From positions 1 to 5,919 of the forward strand of contig CALFNI010000392.1 in NCBI GenBank assembly GCA_937902695.1: a DNA stretch of 5,919 nt, written 5' to 3'. Positions within the stretch are counted from its first letter, which is position 1; each line of letters opens with the position of its first letter. A model generated the notes under the pieces. It was given only the letters and a program-made list of their open reading frames with translations. It had not been told where the DNA came from and ran no database searches. Both the position numbers and the translations under genes were made by a program. The stretch comes from an uncultured Rhodanobacteraceae bacterium. Its GTDB lineage: Bacteria > Pseudomonadota > Gammaproteobacteria > Xanthomonadales > Rhodanobacteraceae. Positions 1 to 4,103 of the stretch are shown here, in pieces.

Positions 1-300
1 CTCGATGCCGTCGCGGAACGCGAGCCGCGCGGCCGCGCCGTCGATCAGCCGGGCGATCTCATCCGGGGCGAACAGGCTCGGCGTCCCGCCGCCGAAGAAG
101 ATGCTGAGGACATTGCGGCCTGCGAGCGCTGCATGGAACCGTTCGATGTCGCGATCGAGGTCGGCCAGCGTCGCGTCGATGTACGCATCGACCGGCATCG
201 CGCTCTCGCGTGCGTGCGAATTGAAGTCGCAGTACGGGCACTTCTTAACGCACCACGGAATGTGGACGTAGAGCGAAAGCGGCGGCGCAGCGTGGGTCAT
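1..300 (-). CDS. hemW: HemW-like radical SAM protein, N-terminal part (runs off left edge)
   Basis: This reads leftwards from an ATG at 300-298 and stays open for 100 codons to the window edge, so the C-terminal three quarters are missing. Residues 11-26 contain the radical-SAM iron-sulfur signature of this family: a Y-V-H-I-P-W-C start with the CX3CX2C cysteines C17, C21 and C24, followed by D-F-N-S-H. Residues 68-77 hold the F-F-G-G-G-T-P-S-L-F motif, which in the family contacts S-adenosylmethionine. HemW was long annotated as oxygen-independent coproporphyrinogen III oxidase (HemN-like); characterised members are haem-binding proteins proposed to deliver haem to respiratory enzymes, so 'coproporphyrinogen oxidase' should not be assumed. 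It is third in the rph-rdgB-hemW operon, 45 nt after the rdgB stop. An in-frame GTG at 336-334 would add a basic, non-conserved leader and is less likely. Only a weak GGA lies before the ATG. Confidence 0.93.
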   Translation of the reverse strand, partial: MTHAAPPLSLYVHIPWCVKKCPYCDFNSHARESAMPVDAYIDATLADLDRDIERFHAALAGRNVLSIFFGGGTPSLFAPDEIARLIDGAAARLAFRDGIE

Positions 301-313
301 GTCGTTCCGGTCT

Positions 314-330
314 CGGCGCGGCTTGCGCCG
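314..330 (-). other. Hairpin in the rdgB-hemW gap
   Basis: A perfect 6-bp GC inverted repeat (314-319 with 325-330) closes a 5-nt loop. It lies in the 45-nt gap between the rdgB stop and the hemW start. On the transcribed (minus) strand it ends about 13 nt before the hemW ATG and no U-run follows, so it does not look like a classic terminator. It could tune hemW translation or mark an RNA processing site. In DNA this GC-rich such a repeat can also arise by chance. Confidence 0.25.
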
Positions 331-345
331 GGGCACTCTGCAGTA

Positions 346-942
346 TCACCCTGCGAGCAATTCCTTGAGCCGCGCAAGCGCCTGCCCGCGGTGGCTGACG
401 CGATTCTTGACCGCCGCCTCGAGCTCGCCCGCGCCCTTGCCGAGCGCGGGATCGAAGAAGATCGGGTCGTATCCGAAACCGAGCGCGCCGCGCGGCGCGT
501 TCAGGATGCGTCCCTGCCAGCGGCCCTCGGCGATCAGCGGCGCGGGATCGTCGGCGCCCTGCAGCAGCACGATCGTGCAATGGAAATGCGCGCTGCGCCG
601 GCCATCTTCAATGCCTGCGAGCGCCGCCAATAGCCTGGCGATGTTCGCTGCCGAATCGCCGTGGACGCCGGCGTAACGCGCGGAAACGAGGCCGGGCGCG
701 CCGCCGAGCGCATCGACGCAGATGCCGGAATCGTCGCCGAGCGCCGGCAATCCCGCCGCGCGCGACGCGTGCCGCGCCTTGATGAGCGCATTCTCGACGA
801 ATGTCGTACCGGTCTCGTCCGCGTCGGAAATGCCGAGCTCCGATTGCCCGACGAGCTCGATGCCGGTGCCGGCGAACACGTCGCGGATCTCGGCGAGCTT
901 GCCGCCGTTGCCGGTCGCGACGACGAGACGACGAAGCGTCAC
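346..942 (-). CDS. rdgB: RdgB/HAM1 family dITP/XTP pyrophosphatase
   Basis: The 198-residue product has the usual length for the family. It hydrolyses non-canonical purine triphosphates (dITP, ITP, XTP) to monophosphate and pyrophosphate in the cytoplasm, keeping deaminated bases out of DNA and RNA. Visible motifs in order are the N-terminal nucleotide-binding T-G-N-G-G-K-L-A-E-I (10-19), E-T-G-T-T-F-V-E-N-A (43-52), the G-D-D-S-G block (69-73) containing the catalytic Asp and followed by a G-G-A-P-G-x-x-S-A-R-Y-A-G run (80-92), G-F-G-Y-D-P-I-F-F (155-163) and S-H-R-G (183-186), which reads the base. The start codon is GTG at 942-940. It is chosen because the conserved V-V-A-T-G-N core begins at residue 7 and no usable upstream start precedes it. 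The gene begins 3 nt after the rph stop, with no clear Shine-Dalgarno, so translational coupling to rph is likely. Confidence 0.97.
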   Translation of the reverse strand: MTLRRLVVATGNGGKLAEIRDVFAGTGIELVGQSELGISDADETGTTFVENALIKARHASRAAGLPALGDDSGICVDALGGAPGLVSARYAGVHGDSAANIARLLAALAGIEDGRRSAHFHCTIVLLQGADDPAPLIAEGRWQGRILNAPRGALGFGYDPIFFDPALGKGAGELEAAVKNRVSHRGQALARLKELLAG

Positions 943-945
943 CGC

Positions 946-1671
946 TCAGCCGGCCAGCGCCTCGCGCTGCTTTGCGCAGAGCTCGGCGATGCCGTTCGAT
1001 GCGAGCGCGACCAGCGCGTCGAGCTCTTCGCGGCGGAACGCGTGGCCCTCGGCCGTGCCTTGCAGCTCGATGAATCCGCCGCCGTCGTTCATGACGACGT
1101 TCATGTCGGTATCGCAGCCGGAATCCTCGGCGTAGTCGAGATCGAGCACCGGCGTGCCCTGATAGATGCCGACCGAGACGGCTGCGACCGCGCCGAAGAT
1201 CGGATCGCGCTTGAGCGCGTTGCGCTGCCGGAGCCAGCGCACGGCGTCGACGAGCGCGACGTAGGCGCCGGTGATCGCTGCGGTGCGCGTGCCGCCGTCG
1301 GCCTGCAGCACGTCGCAGTCGAGCGTGATCGTGCGCTCGCCGAGCGCGGCGCGGTCGATGCACGCGCGAAGGCTGCGCCCGATCAGGCGCTGGATCTCCA
1401 TCGTGCGGCCGCCCTGTCCGCCGCGCGCGGCTTCGCGCTGGGTGCGTTCGCCGGTGGCGCGCGGCAGCATGCCGTATTCGGCCGTCACCCAGCCTTCGCC
1501 CTTGCCGCGCAGGAACGGCGGCACTTTCTCCTCGACGCTCGCCGTGCAGAGAACGCGCGTGTCGCCGAACGAGATCAGCACGGAGCCTTCCGCGTGCCGC
1601 GTATAGCCGCGCTCGATCGTGATGGGCCGCAATTGGTCGGCGGCACGGCGGGACGGGCGCGCAAAGGTCAT
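946..1671 (-). CDS. rph: Ribonuclease PH
   Basis: This is a 241-residue phosphorolytic 3'-to-5' exoribonuclease that trims nucleotides after the CCA end of tRNA precursors, releasing nucleoside diphosphates. The family forms a hexameric ring in the cytoplasm. The sequence is conserved from end to end: D-Q-L-R-P (12-16), [12 protein letters not shown] (34-45), [18 protein letters not shown] (53-70), [16 protein letters not shown] (87-102), the phosphate-binding G-G-T-R-T (126-130) and the acidic active-site segment D177-D189 ([12 protein letters not shown]). The length is normal and nothing is missing. The ATG at 1671-1669 fits the family N-terminus, although no strong Shine-Dalgarno precedes it. 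It is the first gene of the leftward rph-rdgB-hemW operon and is transcribed divergently from yicC. Confidence 0.97.
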   Translation of the reverse strand: MTFARPSRRAADQLRPITIERGYTRHAEGSVLISFGDTRVLCTASVEEKVPPFLRGKGEGWVTAEYGMLPRATGERTQREAARGGQGGRTMEIQRLIGRSLRACIDRAALGERTITLDCDVLQADGGTRTAAITGAYVALVDAVRWLRQRNALKRDPIFGAVAAVSVGIYQGTPVLDLDYAEDSGCDTDMNVVMNDGGGFIELQGTAEGHAFRREELDALVALASNGIAELCAKQREALAG

Positions 1672-1738
1672 CGGAAGGTATCGTCGAAGCGGGCCGCGAG
1701 TTTACCATTGCGCGGTCGATTACTTTCGGGATAAGCCG
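1672..1738. promoter_or_regulatory. Divergent rph / yicC promoter region
   Basis: These 67 bp separate two divergent start codons, so promoters for both directions must lie here or inside the flanking genes. For rph, the minus strand of 1699-1707 reads TGGTAAACT: a TAAACT -10 (4 of 6 matches to TATAAT) preceded by TGn, which is an extended -10 form. Transcription would start near 1692 with a leader of about 20 nt. No good -35 accompanies it. For yicC, GATAAG at 1730-1735 is the most -10-like string, but it lies too close to the ATG to be convincing. GGGA at 1728-1731, 7 nt before the yicC ATG, is a plausible Shine-Dalgarno. The region is more AT-rich than its surroundings. The region itself is sure; the individual boxes are tentative. 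Confidence 0.45.
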
Positions 1739-2602
1739 ATGTTGCGCAGCATGACCGCTTTCGCGAGCGCCGAATCCGACGTCGGCAGCGGCACGCTGTC
1801 GATCGAGATACGCTCGGTCAACCATCGCTATCTCGAGCTCGGCCTGCGCCTGCCGGAAGAGCTCCGGAGCCTCGAGACGCAGATCCGCGAGCGCGTCGCG
1901 GCGAAGCTATCGCGCGGCAAGGTCGATCTCGGCGTCCGTTACAAGCCGGCGCCGACGGCGGCGTCGGCGATCGCGCTCGACGATGCGCTCGTCGGGCGGC
2001 TCGCCGAGACCGCGCAGTCGCTGGCGGCGAAGTTTCCGCAGCTCAATGTCGATTTCGTCGCGCTGCTCGGCTGGCCGGGCGTCATGCTCGAGCGCGAGAA
2101 CGATCAGGATTCCCTGCGCGCGGCGGCGCTCAGGGTCGTCGACGAAGCGCTCGCAGAGATGGTCGAGACGCGCGGGCGCGAAGGCGCGCGGCTCGGGGGG
2201 TTTCTCGGCGAACGGCTCGAGGCGATCGAGAAGATCGTCGTCGACGTGCGCGGGCACCTGCCCGAGGTGCGCGCGTCGATGCGCGCGCGTTTCGATCAAA
2301 GGCTCGCCGAGCTGAAGCAGCCGCTCGAGCCCGGCCGCGTCGAGCAGGAAGTCGTGCTGCAGCTGCAGCGCATGGACGTCGACGAGGAGCTCGATCGACT
2401 GACCGCGCATGTCGCCGAGGCGCGCCACACGCTCGGCATGAAGGAAGCCGTCGGCCGCCGCCTCGACTTCCTGATGCAGGAGTTCAACCGCGAGGCGAAC
2501 ACGCTGGGCTCCAAGGCGGCCGATCCGCGCACGACGAAGGCAGCCGTCGAGCTCAAGGTGCTGATCGAGCAGATGCGCGAGCAGGTGCAGAATCTGGAGT
2601 AG
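1739..2602 (+). CDS. yicC: YicC family endoribonuclease
   Basis: The 287-residue product matches the YicC family in length and at both ends. The N-terminal domain opens with M-L-R-S-M-T-A-F-A and continues with I-E-I-R-S-V-N-H-R-Y-L-E (22-33) and the basic S-R-G-K-V-D stretch (58-63). The C-terminal domain (formerly DUF1732) carries the M-D-V-D-E-E-L-D-R-L segment (212-221), G-R-R-L-D-F-L-M-Q-E-F-N-R-E-A-N-T (239-255), S-K-A-A-D (258-262) and a terminal V-E-L-K-x-x-I-E-Q-M-R-E-Q-V-Q-N motif. E. coli YicC is reported as an oligomeric endoribonuclease acting on small RNAs; older names are 'stress-induced protein' or 'unknown'. The frame is open further upstream to an ATG at 1619, but that extension runs antisense through rph and lacks family similarity, so the ATG at 1739 is preferred. 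In many proteobacteria gmk follows yicC; here a convergent, unrelated gene comes next. Confidence 0.95.
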   Translation: MLRSMTAFASAESDVGSGTLSIEIRSVNHRYLELGLRLPEELRSLETQIRERVAAKLSRGKVDLGVRYKPAPTAASAIALDDALVGRLAETAQSLAAKFPQLNVDFVALLGWPGVMLERENDQDSLRAAALRVVDEALAEMVETRGREGARLGGFLGERLEAIEKIVVDVRGHLPEVRASMRARFDQRLAELKQPLEPGRVEQEVVLQLQRMDVDEELDRLTAHVAEARHTLGMKEAVGRRLDFLMQEFNREANTLGSKAADPRTTKAAVELKVLIEQMREQVQNLE

Positions 2603-2645
2603 GCGGCTGGTCCGGAGTGCGGTCGCGTCGAAACACCATGCTGAT

Positions 2646-2670
2646 CGGCCGTCGAAGGATCGACGAGCCG
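2646..2670. terminator. Candidate hairpin terminator between convergent genes
   Basis: The arms 2646-2655 and 2660-2670 can pair over 10 bp (4 + 6) with a single bulged A at 2666 and a 4-nt AGGA loop. The structure sits between the yicC stop (2602) and the converging stop at 2699, where a bidirectional terminator would be expected. No T-run follows on either strand, so it would have to act as an atypical intrinsic terminator, as an mRNA 3'-end stabiliser, or alongside Rho. I see no gene in the rest of the 96-bp spacer. Confidence 0.4.
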
Positions 2671-2698
2671 CGCCGCGACCGCGCGCGCGCCCGAGCGA

Positions 2699-3532
2699 CT
2701 AGCGCATCGAAACCGGCGTCGCCGACGGCGCGACGCGCGGAATGCCGAAGCGATCGAGTATCGCGCCGACAGCATCGCGCTCGTCGGCCAGCGCGCGTTC
2801 GGCATCCGATTTCAGCGCGTCGTTTCCTTTCCGGACGCCCATCGATATGTCGAATGTCATCGGCAATGCGCCGTCGCGCGGCGGCGTCGGCTTGAGGTCG
2901 AGCGGCGTTTTCGAGTGCCTGGCGAACCAGCCCGCGACGGGACCCCAGACGATCGCGACGTCGACCGAGCCGTCGGCGACGGCCTGCATGATCGGCGAGG
3001 GCGATGCGCTGCTGCCGTCGCCGTAGATCATGAATCCGCGGACATTGGACGTGATGCCGCGCTGAGCGAGAGCGTGCGCCGGCGGCGTGTTGGTCGCGTC
3101 GTTCCCCACCATCTGCACGCCGATGCGCAGCGTCCGCAGACGCGGATCGTCGAAGGATGCGATGTCGAGGTTCTCGGCGCGGCGCGTGACGAAGACGTAG
3201 GTCGAGCGGTAATACGGCGCGGTCGTTTCCATCGTCGTCACGTCGGTGGCGACCCCGGGCCAGAGATCGCACGCGCCGGCGCCGAGTGTCTTTCGCGCGA
3301 AGCCGCGCTGCTGCGACCACCATACGTATTCGACGCGTGCATGCAGCGCGCGCGCGACGACGTCGACGATCGCGTTCTCGAAGCCGGCGCGATCGCGGTT
3401 CGAATACGGCAGGTTCGCCGGATCGGCGCAGACGCGCAGCGTGCGCGCTTCGCCGGCGTGCGCAGGCGATGCGCACGCGCAGGCGAGCGCGATTCCGGCC
3501 AGCGTGAGGCTACGGCTTCGCCGCGCTGGCAT
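2699..3532 (-). CDS. MxaJ/XoxJ-like periplasmic binding protein associated with quinoprotein dehydrogenase
   Basis: The 277-residue product has a Sec signal peptide: basic R4-R5-R7, hydrophobic L9-A21, and a likely cut after A-H-A at residue 26. The mature part is a solute-binding (type 2 periplasmic) fold of the MoxJ-like family found beside PQQ dehydrogenases. Recognised blocks are L-R-V-C-A-D-P-A-N-L-P-Y-S-N-R-D (32-47), G-F-E-N (50-53), W-W-S-Q-Q-R-G-F (71-78), P-Y-Y-R-S-T-Y-V-F-V-T-R (106-117), N-T-P-P-A-H-A-L-A (138-146) and V-W-G-P-V-A-G-W (195-202). C35 and C88 could form a disulfide. Family members MxaJ and XoxJ are thought to help methanol dehydrogenase activate or assemble rather than import a solute; there is no ABC permease or ATPase here. 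The start at 3532 overlaps the cytochrome gene by 23 nt. An ATG at 3544 adds four residues and is equally possible. Neither has a clear Shine-Dalgarno, which suggests coupling to the upstream gene. Confidence 0.9.
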   Translation of the reverse strand: MPARRSRSLTLAGIALACACASPAHAGEARTLRVCADPANLPYSNRDRAGFENAIVDVVARALHARVEYVWWSQQRGFARKTLGAGACDLWPGVATDVTTMETTAPYYRSTYVFVTRRAENLDIASFDDPRLRTLRIGVQMVGNDATNTPPAHALAQRGITSNVRGFMIYGDGSSASPSPIMQAVADGSVDVAIVWGPVAGWFARHSKTPLDLKPTPPRDGALPMTFDISMGVRKGNDALKSDAERALADERDAVGAILDRFGIPRVAPSATPVSMR

Positions 3533-4103
3533 CGTTCGTCGCATTCGCGGGCGGAAGATCGACGATCGCCGGCGACGGCGCGTCGACGGTCTTCGCGCCG
3601 CCGACAGGAACGGCGGGCGGCGGCGCTGTCGGGATCGGCACGTTTTCGGCGTCCTTCGCCGCCGAGCGGATGTATGCGGCGAGCTCCCAGATTTCGGTTG
3701 GCGAGAGCTTGGCGCCCCACGAGGGCATGCCGTTCGGACGGCCCTGGTAGATCGACGCGTAGATCTGGTCGATCGTGCCGCCGTAGATCCAGGTCGAATC
3801 GGCCAGCGAGGGTCCGATGCCGCCTGCGCCGTGGAAGTGGCAGCCCGAGCAGTTGTACCAGTCGAAGAGGCGCTTGCCTTCGCCGATCGCCTGCGCGTTG
3901 CCGTCGTAGCTCGCGCCCTGCGGATCAGGCGGCGGCGCCGAGCCGCCGCCGGGAAAGAGCGGCGATACCGGCGTGCCTTGCGGGGAGGGATGATCGGGCG
4001 CCGCCTGCGCGACACTCGTGTGATCGTTCCTGCCGCAGCCGGCGATGGCGGCCAGGGCGAGGCCGACGTACGCGGCCTCAAGAATGCGGGAGCGCGAATA
4101 CAT
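3510..4103 (-). CDS. c-type cytochrome, predicted lipoprotein, partner of the PQQ dehydrogenase
   Basis: This 197-residue protein carries a single haem site. The N-terminus (residues 1-23) ends in a lipobox I-A-G-C with C23 as the lipid-modified residue. A Pro/Gly-rich linker follows (about 35-62). The class I cytochrome domain spans about 65-140 and contains N-C-S-G-C-H (haem-binding C85, C88 and ligand H89) and G-R-P-N-G-M-P-S-W-G (121-130), where M126 is the likely second axial ligand. A Pro/Ala-rich tail of about 50 residues follows. Its position directly after the dehydrogenase suggests it accepts electrons from it, as XoxG, MxaG or ExaB-type cytochromes do, but it is not clearly orthologous to any of these. 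The residue after C23 is Gly, not Asp, which by the E. coli sorting rule favours the outer membrane. The ATG at 4103 is fixed by a strong GGAGGG with 7-nt spacing; it lies 26 nt inside the dehydrogenase gene. Confidence 0.92.
   Translation of the reverse strand: MYSRSRILEAAYVGLALAAIAGCGRNDHTSVAQAAPDHPSPQGTPVSPLFPGGGSAPPPDPQGASYDGNAQAIGEGKRLFDWYNCSGCHFHGAGGIGPSLADSTWIYGGTIDQIYASIYQGRPNGMPSWGAKLSPTEIWELAAYIRSAAKDAENVPIPTAPPPAVPVGGAKTVDAPSPAIVDLPPANATNDASAAKP

Noticed and set aside
661..1734. Long plus-strand open frame (357 codons) opposite rph and rdgB
   Set aside because: It is antisense to two clearly recognised conserved genes. The translation is Arg/Ala-rich with no recognisable domain, as expected of shadow frames in GC-rich DNA.
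1619..1738. 40-residue N-terminal extension of YicC
   Set aside because: The extension lies antisense over the rph 5' end and the promoter spacer. The family begins at M-x-R-S-M-T, exactly at 1739.
608..1825. Long minus-strand open frame (405 codons) across rph, rdgB and the divergent spacer
   Set aside because: Out of frame with both real genes and strongly Arg-rich; it also crosses the yicC start. A composition artefact.
2699..3532. MxaJ-like protein as the substrate-binding part of an ABC importer
   Set aside because: No permease or ATPase gene is adjacent, and the sequence blocks match the family linked to quinoprotein dehydrogenases.
3545..4081. Upstream extension of the MxaJ-like gene to an ATG at 4081
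   Set aside because: The added 179 residues are an Arg/Ser-rich shadow of the cytochrome gene. A clean signal peptide begins at 3532 (or 3544).
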